64,000 nt of DNA from CAYRSS01 sp964426945 (GTDB lineage: Bacteria; Planctomycetota; Phycisphaerae; UBA1845): positions 6,113-70,112 of the forward strand of contig CAYRSS010000019.1 in assembly GCA_964426945.1 (NCBI GenBank), written 5' to 3'. The notes beneath the pieces are model-generated. The model was not told where the DNA came from. It saw only the letters and a list, made by a program, of their open reading frames with translations, and did not search any database. Shown piece after piece: positions 34,719 through 43,008 of this stretch. Position 1 is the stretch's first letter, and each line of letters opens with the position of its first letter. The position numbers were made by a program, and so were the translations under genes.

Positions 34719-35954
34719 ATGTCGTATTTCATCGTTCTGCTCCTCGGTGTTTTCGCCGGCGCATTCTGCTCCTACTTTCTCCTTGAGCGAAGGCGTCAGC
34801 ACCTCGCCGACCAGCATTCGAGTCTGACGCAGCGATCCGAGTCCATCCAGGATGAACTGCAGCGACTCGGATCGAAGCGCGCAGCTTCCGAAGCCGATCT
34901 AAGTCGGGCTAGAGCGGCGATTCAGGAGTACGAATCTCGAGCGGTCACCTACGAGGAACTGCTGTGCGAGAACCGTGTACTCCGCCGCGAATTGCAAAAC
35001 ACAACCATCATGGCGACGAAGCTGCAGATCGACCGAGATAGCCAGCGCGCGGAACACGAGGCACTTCGGGAGCAGTGCGACGCAGTCGGCGGGCGGTACC
35101 TGAAGGACACTGAGAAGTGGGTATCCGCCGCGCTCACCCCGAACAACTTCCCTGCGCAGAAGAAACGCATGCTTGATGCCATCGAGCGATGTCGCTCCAT
35201 CGGCTGTTCGATTTCGGCAGCGCAAGCAGCGGAACTGATCCGAAACCTGCAGGAAGACTTCGAGAAGGTCGTGCGGGCCGCAAACGAGCGCGAAGAGCAG
35301 GCCCGCATCAAGGCGAAGATACGTGAGGAACAGCAGCGAGAGAAGGAGATAGAACGCCAACTCCAGCAGCTTGAGCGTGAGCGGCAGGCGATCGACGCCG
35401 CCCTGCGACAAGCTTTGGCCGACGCCAATAACCAGCACAGCGCGGAGGTCGCTCGACTGGAGGCGCAGTTGCAGGACGCGATCGCGAGATCGGACCGCGC
35501 CGTGTCGCAGGCGCAGCTTACGAAGGCCGGACATGTGTACGTCATCTCGAACCTCGGCTCATTTGGGGACGGCGTCTTCAAGATAGGAATGACGCGGAGG
35601 CTTGAGCCGTACGACAGAATCAAGGAGCTCGGCGACGCGTCCGTCCCGTTCGCGTTTGACGTGCACATGATGATATCCGCCAATGACGCACCATCGCTTG
35701 AACACGCGCTGCATCGAGCCCTTCACCGCCACCGGGTCAACAAGGTCAACATGCGGAAGGAGTACTTCCGAACCGATCTGGAGGCGATCTGCAGCATCGT
35801 GCGCGCGAACCATGGCGAAGTCGAATACGTGGTTGATGCAGAAGCCTTGGAATACAGGCAAACGCTGACGATGACGGATGAGGATCAGGAGTACCTGGAG
35901 GCGCTCTACGAGAACGTGTCCGGAGGCAAGGAGGCGGGTGCAGACGAGGACTAG
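34719..35954 (+). CDS. Membrane-anchored DUF4041 and T5orf172 (GIY-YIG-like) protein
   Basis: 411 residues from ATG 34719. A transmembrane helix (YFIVLLLGVFAGAFCSYFLL) precedes a coiled coil. A segment at about 135-190 (YLKDTEKWVSAALTPNNFP through IRNLQEDF) resembles DUF4041. The C-terminal domain from about 270 reads GHVYVISNLGSFGDGVFKIG, then LEHALHRALHRHRVNK and KEYFRTDLEAI, the T5orf172/MUG113 relative of GIY-YIG nucleases. Such proteins are frequent in phages and accessory islands. The GIY-YIG-like V-Y-V ... F-K-I-G core and the downstream E-H-x-L-H are present. Whether it cuts DNA is not shown. Confidence 0.75.
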   Translation: MSYFIVLLLGVFAGAFCSYFLLERRRQHLADQHSSLTQRSESIQDELQRLGSKRAASEADLSRARAAIQEYESRAVTYEELLCENRVLRRELQNTTIMATKLQIDRDSQRAEHEALREQCDAVGGRYLKDTEKWVSAALTPNNFPAQKKRMLDAIERCRSIGCSISAAQAAELIRNLQEDFEKVVRAANEREEQARIKAKIREEQQREKEIERQLQQLERERQAIDAALRQALADANNQHSAEVARLEAQLQDAIARSDRAVSQAQLTKAGHVYVISNLGSFGDGVFKIGMTRRLEPYDRIKELGDASVPFAFDVHMMISANDAPSLEHALHRALHRHRVNKVNMRKEYFRTDLEAICSIVRANHGEVEYVVDAEALEYRQTLTMTDEDQEYLEALYENVSGGKEAGADED

Positions 35955-36015
35955 CGACGCCGGAACCTGATCGTCAAGCTCGCTGGCTCAGACGACTGAT
36001 CGTGTCGCCCGCCGC

Positions 36016-37422
36016 TCACCCTGCCCCATCCCCCGCTTCTGTGCGCAGGTGCGGCAGACGCTCCAGCTTTCTCCGCAGCGCCCCGCGCGTGATGCCCAGC
36101 ACGCGGGCGGCGCGAGAGACGTTGCCGCCGGTCTTCTGCAACGCCCGCTCGACCATCAGGCGCTCCATGTCTTCCAGCGTGCGCTCCTCCGCCGCCGCCT
36201 CTCCCGCCGCGGGGGGCGAGGCCGGCGCGGCCGCGGGGGGCGGGGCGATCGCCAGGTGTTCGGCGCCGATGACGCCGTCCTCGGCCAGCAGGCTCGCCCG
36301 CTCCAGCACGTGGAGCAGCTCGCGCACGTTGCCCGGCCAGCGGTAGTCGAGCAGGGCCCGGCGGGCGGCGTCGGTCAGCCGGGCCGCGGGCTTGCGGTAC
36401 TTCTGGCAGAGCCGGGCGGTGAAGTGCTCGGCCAGCCGCACCACGTCGTCGCCGCGCTCGCGCAGGGCGGGCATGTGGATCGAGAAGACGTTGAGGCGGT
36501 AATACAGATCCTCGCGAAATGTGCGGGCGGCGACGCGCTCTTTCAGGTCGGCATTGGTCGCGGCGACGATGCGGGCGTTCATCCGCACGTCGCGCGTGCC
36601 GCCCACGCGGCGGAAGCTCTTGCGCTCCAGCGTGGTGAGCAGCTTGGCCTGCAGCTCCATGGGCAGCTCGCCCACTTCGTTGAGAAACACCGTGCCCCCG
36701 CCGGCGATCTCCAGCAGGCCGCGCTTGGCCGACTTGGCGTCAGTGAAGGCCCCCCGCTCGTGGCCGAACAGCTCCGACTCGATCAGCTCGCGCGGCAACG
36801 AAGCACAGTCCACATGCACGAACGGCTGCTCGTTCAGCGGACCCGCGGTGTGGATGTAGCGGGCGATGACGTCCTTGCCGGTGCCCGTTTCGCCGGTGAT
36901 CAGCACCGTGGGCATCTCGCTGGGCAGGTCCACCCCCGGCGAGGCGACGCGCGCGGCCAGTTGTACGACGCGCTTGAACGCGTCGCTGCCGCCGATCAGG
37001 TCGGCCTGGGCGTTGGCGTCAACGGCGGTGCGCTCGTAGAACTCGACCTTGCCTTTGAGCCGCTGGGTTTCGAGGTTGCGCTCGACGATGAAGGCGAGCT
37101 GGTCGAGATCGACCGGTTTCTCGATGTAGTCGTTGGTCCCCTCGCGCATGGCCGACACGGCGTTGGGGATCGAGCCGAAGGCGGTCAGCACGACGATCGG
37201 AAGCGCGTGCCCCTCGGCACGGATGCGGCGAACCAGGTCGAGGCCGTTGCCGTCGGGCAGGCGGATGTCCACGATGGCCAGGTCGGGGTCGGTCTCGCGC
37301 AGCAGGTCGGCGGCGGCGGCGATCGTCTCGGCGCAGCAGCAGGTGTGCCCCGCGCGCGACAGCTTGAGCTTCATCGAGTGAAGCAGCGAGGCCTCGTCAT
37401 CGACCAGCAGGATCGTCGCCAC
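36016..37422 (-). CDS. NtrC-family sigma-54-dependent response regulator
   Basis: 468 residues. The receiver domain (1-120) has acidic DDE and phospho-acceptor AIVDIRLPDG. The AAA+ domain has Walker A GETGTGKD and the sigma-54 contact loop GAFTDA in place of GAFTGA. The Walker B region reads TVFLNEVGELP, so Asn occupies the place of the usual Asp in F-L-D-E. The C-terminal Fis-type HTH is GNVSRAARVLGITRGALRRK. It lies nine bases after the cognate histidine kinase and should activate sigma-54 promoters when phosphorylated. The Walker B change could weaken ATP hydrolysis. Confidence 0.9.
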   Translation of the reverse strand: MATILLVDDEASLLHSMKLKLSRAGHTCCCAETIAAAADLLRETDPDLAIVDIRLPDGNGLDLVRRIRAEGHALPIVVLTAFGSIPNAVSAMREGTNDYIEKPVDLDQLAFIVERNLETQRLKGKVEFYERTAVDANAQADLIGGSDAFKRVVQLAARVASPGVDLPSEMPTVLITGETGTGKDVIARYIHTAGPLNEQPFVHVDCASLPRELIESELFGHERGAFTDAKSAKRGLLEIAGGGTVFLNEVGELPMELQAKLLTTLERKSFRRVGGTRDVRMNARIVAATNADLKERVAARTFREDLYYRLNVFSIHMPALRERGDDVVRLAEHFTARLCQKYRKPAARLTDAARRALLDYRWPGNVRELLHVLERASLLAEDGVIGAEHLAIAPPPAAAPASPPAAGEAAAEERTLEDMERLMVERALQKTGGNVSRAARVLGITRGALRRKLERLPHLRTEAGDGAG

Positions 37423-37431
37423 GGCAGTCTC

Positions 37432-38904
37432 TCACGCAGCCTGATGGGTCGGCCCGTCGTCGTGCGCGGGGATGCGCACGACGACCCTTGTACCACCCGA
37501 AGGTGTGTTTTCAAACTCCAGGTCGCCGCCGTGCGCCTGTATGGTGCGCCGGGCAAGGTGCAGGCCGATGCCAGTGCCGCCCGGCTTGGTGCTGAAGTAC
37601 GCCGAGGCCACACGGTGCATGATCTCGGGCGGAATGCCCGGCCCGCGATCGCAGACGCTTAGCGCCACCACCCCGCCCGCGTCCGGCCGGTCAATCTCGA
37701 TGCGCACCGTCTCGCCGGCGGGCGACGCCTCGATCGCATTGTCGAGAATCGACAGCACCGCCTGCTCAAGCCGCATCGGGTCGGCATAGACGCGGCAACC
37801 CGGCGTGCGCTCCTCCACCTCCATACGGATGCCCCGTCGCTGGGCGGCGGACGACAGTACCTGGCGCACAGACTCGACCACCTCGCGCACCGTGACTACC
37901 CGGCGCTCCAGCGTGATCGGCTTGGACACCAGCAGCAGCTCGCGGAGCCACTTCGACAGCGAATCGACGGTTTCGAGAATGCTCATCTGCAGGCCGTGCA
38001 TGTCCGACCCCTCGGGCAGGTCGGCCAGCGAAGACTGGGCCGACGCGCGGATCCCCGCCAGCGGGTTGCGGATGTTGTGGGCCACGGTCGAGGCCACCTC
38101 GCCGATGGCGGCCATGCGCTCCTGCTCGACCATCCGCCGCTGGATTTCCAGCAGGGAATCGGCCATCCGGTTGACCTCGCGCGAGAGCGTGCCCAGCTCG
38201 TCCGCCGAGTGCTCCGCGATGCGGTAGTCGAGGTCGCCGGCGGCGTGGTGCTCGGCGGCGAGCTTCAGCGCCGCCACCGGCTTGAGCACCCAGTTGCGCA
38301 CCAGGTGTACCCCCGCCGCCGCCAGCAGAAACGCCAGCAGGGCGTTGCCCGTCAGGATGGCCGCCACGAGCGACTCCTGCCGGGCCACCTCGCGCGAGGC
38401 GTCGGTGACCACCAGGTCGCTTTCGCGCGAGAAGGAGTCGAGCAGGCGCTGCATCTCGCGGCCGGTGGCCCCCAGTGGCCCCTCGTTCAGCATGGCCGTC
38501 GCCGCGTCGATGTCGCCGGCCTCGACACGCTCCACAAAGCCTTCGGCCAGCGACGCCAACTCTCCGGCCAGCTCCGCCAGGTGGCCCTTCATGGCGCGGG
38601 CCTCTTCGTCGTCGCGCGGCGGGGACAGGTCGGCGACGCGGCGGACGATCTTCTCGTGCAGCACGCGGAATCGGTAATTGCGCAGGCTCGCCTCGCGACC
38701 TGGCGTGTCGCGCAGGTCGGAGAGCAGGTCCTCCACCAGCGCGCGGATCTGCTCCGTGTCGCGGACGGTCAGCGTCAGGGCGGCGAAGCGGTCGCTGGCC
38801 ACGCGGATGTAGAAGTGGATGCACACGACCGAAACGAGCACGTTCACCACGACGGACACGCCGAAGATCGCCAGCAGCAACTGGAACCGGGCGGTAAGGC
38901 TCAT
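37432..38904 (-). CDS. NtrB-type membrane sensor histidine kinase
   Basis: 490 residues from ATG 38904. Two membrane helices (FQLLLAIFGVSVVVNVLVSV near 10 and LVAAILTGNALLAFLLAAAG near 185) flank a helical periplasmic sensor domain. A HAMP domain follows (KPVAALKLAAEHHAAGDLDY), then the H box VAHNIRNPLAGIRA with the phosphorylated His. The N box is ILDNAIEASPAG, the G1 box CDRGPGIP and the G2 region GGTGIGLHLARR. The kinase is followed by its sigma-54-type response regulator. The stimulus is unknown. Confidence 0.92.
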   Translation of the reverse strand: MSLTARFQLLLAIFGVSVVVNVLVSVVCIHFYIRVASDRFAALTLTVRDTEQIRALVEDLLSDLRDTPGREASLRNYRFRVLHEKIVRRVADLSPPRDDEEARAMKGHLAELAGELASLAEGFVERVEAGDIDAATAMLNEGPLGATGREMQRLLDSFSRESDLVVTDASREVARQESLVAAILTGNALLAFLLAAAGVHLVRNWVLKPVAALKLAAEHHAAGDLDYRIAEHSADELGTLSREVNRMADSLLEIQRRMVEQERMAAIGEVASTVAHNIRNPLAGIRASAQSSLADLPEGSDMHGLQMSILETVDSLSKWLRELLLVSKPITLERRVVTVREVVESVRQVLSSAAQRRGIRMEVEERTPGCRVYADPMRLEQAVLSILDNAIEASPAGETVRIEIDRPDAGGVVALSVCDRGPGIPPEIMHRVASAYFSTKPGGTGIGLHLARRTIQAHGGDLEFENTPSGGTRVVVRIPAHDDGPTHQAA

Positions 38905-38938
38905 GAGGCGTTCACGGTGAGCCGGCGGCGCGGCGGCG

Positions 38939-39778
38939 CTACAGCGGGGGGTGATAGTCCCAGTCCCAACTGGCATCGGAGAGGTGGTCGTCGGTGGCGA
39001 CCACGTGGCCGTCGACGAAGGACACGATCAACCGGCCGCGGTGACGGCGGGAGGGGAACCAGAAGGCGTCATCGGCATAGATGCTGCAACTGCTCGGCGT
39101 GCCCTCGGGCGCGCCCAGGAGCGGCCCCTGGCTGGCCAGCGCCACGGGGCTGCGCAGAAACGCCGGCGCGTCGACGTCGAACATCAGCGGCACACGCGGA
39201 TGATCCAGCACGCGATCGGAAAGGCGCACCTGCCACTGCAGCGGGCCACCCACGCCGAGACACACCGGGGCGTACTTGAGCCGCCGGTTGAGCGCGTAGC
39301 TGACCTTCGACAGGTCGTGCAGCCCGAACGCCGTCGGATCGGTCGTGGCGCCGGGCCGGCTGCGGGCGAGATCCGCCGGGCCCGAAGGACAGACCACCGG
39401 ACTGCCCGCGGGGTACACCGAGGGCTCGCCCATCACGTTGGGGATCTGCGGCCGCTCGTCGAAGTCGCCCACGCGATAGATCGAGCGGAGAAAGTCGAGC
39501 GCGTCGAAGCGACTGCGGCCGTCGCTGGCGCCGCGGTATTCATGCGTGAAGCTGTCGGCGAACAGGTGAAACTCGCGCGAGTTGGCGTGCAGGTTGGTCT
39601 GACAGAGCAGCCCCTTGGCCGCCTGCCGCACCGAAGACAGCGCCGGCACGAGTATCGACAGCAGCACGGCGATGATCGCCGTGACCACGAGCAGCTCGAC
39701 CAGCGAGAACCCCCCCGCGGCCCGGTGGGTACGGGTAAGGAAGAGCCGAGTTGGGATTCGCCGTCTCATCTTGAGCAT
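38939..39778 (-). CDS. Prepilin-type protein with N-terminal cleavage/methylation motif and C-terminal DGH motif
   Basis: 279 residues. The type IV/II prepilin signal GGFSLVELLVVTAIIAVLLS has the conserved Gly-Phe cleavage site and Glu at position +5. The C-terminal SFVDGHV is the D-G-H motif shared by many planctomycete pseudopilin-like proteins. Such proteins are expanded in this phylum and may use the GspE-type ATPase for export or assembly. It is followed after 34 bases by the histidine kinase and lies three bases after the dockerin protein gene, so it may be part of one transcript. Confidence 0.85.
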   Translation of the reverse strand: MLKMRRRIPTRLFLTRTHRAAGGFSLVELLVVTAIIAVLLSILVPALSSVRQAAKGLLCQTNLHANSREFHLFADSFTHEYRGASDGRSRFDALDFLRSIYRVGDFDERPQIPNVMGEPSVYPAGSPVVCPSGPADLARSRPGATTDPTAFGLHDLSKVSYALNRRLKYAPVCLGVGGPLQWQVRLSDRVLDHPRVPLMFDVDAPAFLRSPVALASQGPLLGAPEGTPSSCSIYADDAFWFPSRRHRGRLIVSFVDGHVVATDDHLSDASWDWDYHPPL

Positions 39779-39781
39779 GAC

Positions 39782-41488
39782 TCAGGGGAGCGGACCGGTC
39801 ATCTCCCGCCCCTGCTCGCGCAGATGCGCCAGGTCGTCCAGGTCGACGTCGAGATCATCATCCATGTCGAACGCGTCGCGACAGATCAGGCTCGCCGCGG
39901 ACCCGACCGGCGCGTCGGCGCCGCTGAAGCAGGCCTGAAACGCGGCCATGTCGCGCAGGTCGAGGTCGTCGTCGTTGTCGAAGTCGCCCGGCTCCTGCTC
40001 GACGGCGACCAGGTCGAGCGCGTCGACGAGGCCGTCGTAGTTCACGTCGTAGACCGAGAAGTTCGGCCCGAAGTTGATGATCTGGATGATGCCGTCGAAG
40101 GCGGTGGAGCCGAAGTCGGCGCCTTCGTCCACCGCGGCGTCCTGATCGTACAGGGTGATGAAGTCCGCCAGCATCTGCGCATCGGTCCGCGTCACCCAGC
40201 CGTCGCCGTTGAAGTCGCCGGTCAGCACGACGGGGATCAGGTTGGTCGGCACGAAGAGCCCCACCGTCGCAGCGGGAGCAGCCCCCAGCATCGTTCCCAC
40301 GAGCGCGGTCACGCGCCAGTTGGCCGGGTTGAGGCGAGCCTGACGAACGTTCTGACACCGGGCGGGCTCCGCGTCGTTGTTGCAGGCCCAGTCGGCGATC
40401 ACCATCCAGTAGGGGTCGGACGCATTGAGCCCGAAGGCCGCGCTCTGCTGGAGCGTGAAGAGCGCCTCGGAGATCGAATAGTCCCCGTCGGTGTCATAGT
40501 CGAGCGCCGGCACAGACGCGACGCCCGCGCGGATCGCCCAGCCGCGCTGCGTCATCGGGTAGATCAGCGAAACCAGCGTCACGCCGCTCGCCGGATCGTG
40601 GGCGAAGCGCAACCGGTCGTTGTGGTAGTACGAGCCGATGCTGACGTTAAACTCGATGTAGCCGTGAGCCAGCCCGAAGCTCGGGCCCCACACGTCCCAC
40701 ACGTCGCCGTCGACGAACGAGCGCACCGGCGAGCCCTCAGAGCATCCGCCCGAACAGATCGGTACACCCGCGACCACGTCGTGAATCGCGGTGATGTCGC
40801 CCGGCTCGCCAAAAATGGCCAGATGGAAATCTTCACCGCTGCGGTCGATGTGCGGCGGGGTCCAGGGATCGGCATCCCACGGCCCGCCGTCGAGCGCCAT
40901 GCGGTTGACGTACGCCGGCCCCTGGGGCAGGCCGCCGAACCGCGCCGCGTTGGCGTTGTACCGAAACTCCGGCTCGTAGGGCTCGCCGCCGGTGTTGACG
41001 TTGCGGTCGACGTCGAGCTCGACGAAGCCGTACACGGGGCTGGGGCCAAACCGCTGGGGATTGTACGCCTGCCCGACCGGCCCGGGCGGGTTGACCCGAC
41101 CCCCGAACGCCAGGTCGATTCGCAGGAACTCACCCGTCGCATGCCACGCGCCCTGGTACTCGTCGATGGGCAGCGCCGCGCCGGGCGCAAGCGGCGCCCC
41201 GTCAGCATCCGTCGGCGCCCACCGGCCGATCGCGATGCTCAGCAGGTCGGGGATCGTGTCGCTGCCGATCGGCACGATCGGGTTGCCGCCGTCCGTCCGC
41301 CTCGGCGTGGAGGGATTGGTCTCGATGATCACCTGCCCGTGGGTGAAGTCGCCCGGCTGGGGATTCGGCGCGGGGTCGTAGGGACCGGTCGGCTGGGGGG
41401 TCAGCTGCGCCAGAGCGCGCGGGCCACCCACCGGCGCGAAGGCGCCGCAGAGGGCGAGACACCAGAACCAGCGTAGGCGTTTCCTCAC
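39782..41488 (-). CDS. Secreted protein with dockerin-type repeats
   Basis: 568 residues from GTG 41488, chosen because it gives a clean signal peptide (RKRLRWFWCLALCGAFAP); a TTG at 41524 would extend it. The body (about 40-430) is beta-rich with no recognised family. From about 425 there are calcium-loop motifs: TGDFNGDGWVTRTDAQML, YDVNYDGLVDALDLVAV, GDFDNDDDLDLRDMAAFQ and FDMDDDLDVDLDDLAHL. These are dockerin-like. It precedes the prepilin-type gene by three bases. Probable extracellular function, unassigned. Confidence 0.72.
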   Translation of the reverse strand: MRKRLRWFWCLALCGAFAPVGGPRALAQLTPQPTGPYDPAPNPQPGDFTHGQVIIETNPSTPRRTDGGNPIVPIGSDTIPDLLSIAIGRWAPTDADGAPLAPGAALPIDEYQGAWHATGEFLRIDLAFGGRVNPPGPVGQAYNPQRFGPSPVYGFVELDVDRNVNTGGEPYEPEFRYNANAARFGGLPQGPAYVNRMALDGGPWDADPWTPPHIDRSGEDFHLAIFGEPGDITAIHDVVAGVPICSGGCSEGSPVRSFVDGDVWDVWGPSFGLAHGYIEFNVSIGSYYHNDRLRFAHDPASGVTLVSLIYPMTQRGWAIRAGVASVPALDYDTDGDYSISEALFTLQQSAAFGLNASDPYWMVIADWACNNDAEPARCQNVRQARLNPANWRVTALVGTMLGAAPAATVGLFVPTNLIPVVLTGDFNGDGWVTRTDAQMLADFITLYDQDAAVDEGADFGSTAFDGIIQIINFGPNFSVYDVNYDGLVDALDLVAVEQEPGDFDNDDDLDLRDMAAFQACFSGADAPVGSAASLICRDAFDMDDDLDVDLDDLAHLREQGREMTGPLP

Positions 41489-41968
41489 GCGTGCCCGCTT
41501 CCGATCGCGACCAAGCCGCGTCAATCCACTTCGAGAACCGCCGGATGTGAGATGCGTCCACTATACCCGGCGGCGCGTGGCGGCTCAAGCGGGCACTTCG
41601 CGCGCAAGTGCTTTTGCTGCAAGCAGAAACCGCTCGATGCGCGGCGGCGCGACGCCTGGCGCAAGGGGGCCGCAGGCTGGCCGCGCTGCGCCACTCTGCT
41701 GGCCGCCGCGAGCCATCGCGCCCGCGCGGCGAGGCGGAGATTTCCGGCCCGGCTGCATTGCGGCGCAGCGGGGGTGTACGGCACAGAATTTGCTGAAGAA
41801 CTGCCCGGGATGGCCGCGGCGATACGGGGGATCGACGTCGCCGACAGCGTCTCCCACCGCGCGATGCGGCCGATTGGTCCGACGCTCGACCGACATCGTG
41901 GACGGAGAGTGCACAAGAAGCCCGCGGGTGCGCCCCGCGGGCTTCCGCTTTGTCAGGGCAAGGAGCGG
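41489..41968. other. Intergenic region upstream of the dockerin gene
   Basis: About 480 bases with no supported gene. Frames on both strands are short, basic and without ribosome binding sites. The right side carries a strong hairpin (41917-41945) at the end of the anti-sigma gene. Confidence 0.5.
41917..41945 (-). terminator. Hairpin terminator after the anti-sigma gene
   Basis: A perfect 12-base stem, GAAGCCCGCGGG (41917-41928) and CCCGCGGGCTTC (41934-41945), with a five-base loop. On the minus strand it is followed by only a short TTGTG run. It lies 23 bases past the anti-sigma stop codon. Confidence 0.65.
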
Positions 41969-42442
41969 TCAGCCCGGACCCGCCGGGGCGATGATCGCCA
42001 GGTTTCGGGCGAAGGAGGATCGCGTAGCGCCGAGCGCCGCAGCGCGGTCGCGCCACTTCGGGTTGAATCCTTCGGCAGACGGCGAGGCGCGGTCCGCCAC
42101 CTGCGTCGGTTCGCCGGCGCGATCCGCGGATGGCGGCACAACCACGCGGCCGATAAGCAGACCGAAGCCGATGAGGGCGGCGGCACGCATCGTGCCCAGC
42201 GCCAGCCGCCAGGGCAGCGGCCGATGCCGAACCACATGCAGGTCGCGCGTCGCGGCCGCGGCGCGCGGGGCATCGACGGTGTCCAGCCGGCGCATCGCAT
42301 CAACTGTCTGACGCAGCGCAGCCACCTCGCAGCGACAGGCGTCGCACGACTCGAGGTGCGCTTCCACCGCGCAGTGCGACGCCTCGTCCAGTTCGTCGCC
42401 CAGGTAATCCGCCAGCCGCGATTCGAGTTCATGGCAGTTCAT
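41969..42442 (-). CDS. Anti-sigma factor with zinc-finger (zf-HC2-like) domain and one membrane helix
   Basis: 157 residues. The N terminus, CHELESRLADYLGDELDEAS through CAVEAHLESCDACRCE, holds the H-x3-C-x2-C zinc-binding anti-sigma pattern. A membrane segment lies at about 85-103 (MRAAALIGFGLLIGRVVV). It follows the ECF sigma gene by 18 bases and should hold that sigma factor inactive at the membrane until a signal releases it. The periplasmic part has no recognised sensor fold. Confidence 0.85.
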   Translation of the reverse strand: MNCHELESRLADYLGDELDEASHCAVEAHLESCDACRCEVAALRQTVDAMRRLDTVDAPRAAAATRDLHVVRHRPLPWRLALGTMRAAALIGFGLLIGRVVVPPSADRAGEPTQVADRASPSAEGFNPKWRDRAAALGATRSSFARNLAIIAPAGPG

Positions 42443-42460
42443 GATTCACCTTCCTCACCG

Positions 42461-42982
42461 TCACGCCGGCGCGAGCCCAGCCAGCGCTTCGCGCAGGTGG
42501 CGCAGGGCCCGCAGGTAATGCGTCTTAGCGCTGCTCTCCGAGATGCCCATGGCCCGGGCGATTTCGGCGAATGTCTCGTCGTCGTAGATCTTGGCCACAA
42601 GCACGGCACGCTGCTGTTCGCTGAGTGTGGCCACGGCGCTGACAATGCGCTCCTGCGCCTCGTGGGCGTGGGCCGCTTCGCCGGGGCCCGCGCGACCCTT
42701 GGACGGTGACGCATCGGCCAGTTCGATCGGCCCGGCGGCGCGGCGCCGGCCGCGGCGGAGCAGATCGATGCAGTGGTTGACCGTGGTGCGCCGCAGCCAC
42801 GCCGTCGAATGGTCGGCCGCCGTTTCGGGGCCGGGCAGGGCGCCGATTCGCTGCTGACGCACCCACCGCAGCAATACTTCCTGCGTCGCGTCCATCGCGT
42901 CGTGATCGTTGCGCAGCATGCGATACGCCCAGCGATACACGAGGACCCGAAGCGATTCCTGAAGCTGCATGATGCCCGCCAT
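42461..42982 (-). CDS. ECF sigma factor
   Basis: 173 residues from ATG 42982 (ATG 42970 is also possible). Region 2 is RWAYRMLRNDHDAMDATQEV with TAWLRRTTVNHCIDLLRRGR. Region 4 is LSEQQRAVLVAKIYDDETF then IARAMGISESSAKTHYLRAL. It is paired with the zinc-finger anti-sigma gene downstream and preceded 26 bases upstream by a lipoprotein gene, suggesting one cell-envelope-stress operon. Confidence 0.9.
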   Translation of the reverse strand: MAGIMQLQESLRVLVYRWAYRMLRNDHDAMDATQEVLLRWVRQQRIGALPGPETAADHSTAWLRRTTVNHCIDLLRRGRRRAAGPIELADASPSKGRAGPGEAAHAHEAQERIVSAVATLSEQQRAVLVAKIYDDETFAEIARAMGISESSAKTHYLRALRHLREALAGLAPA

Positions 42983-43008
42983 CGGCGCTGCCTGCCCCGT
43001 CCGCCGTT

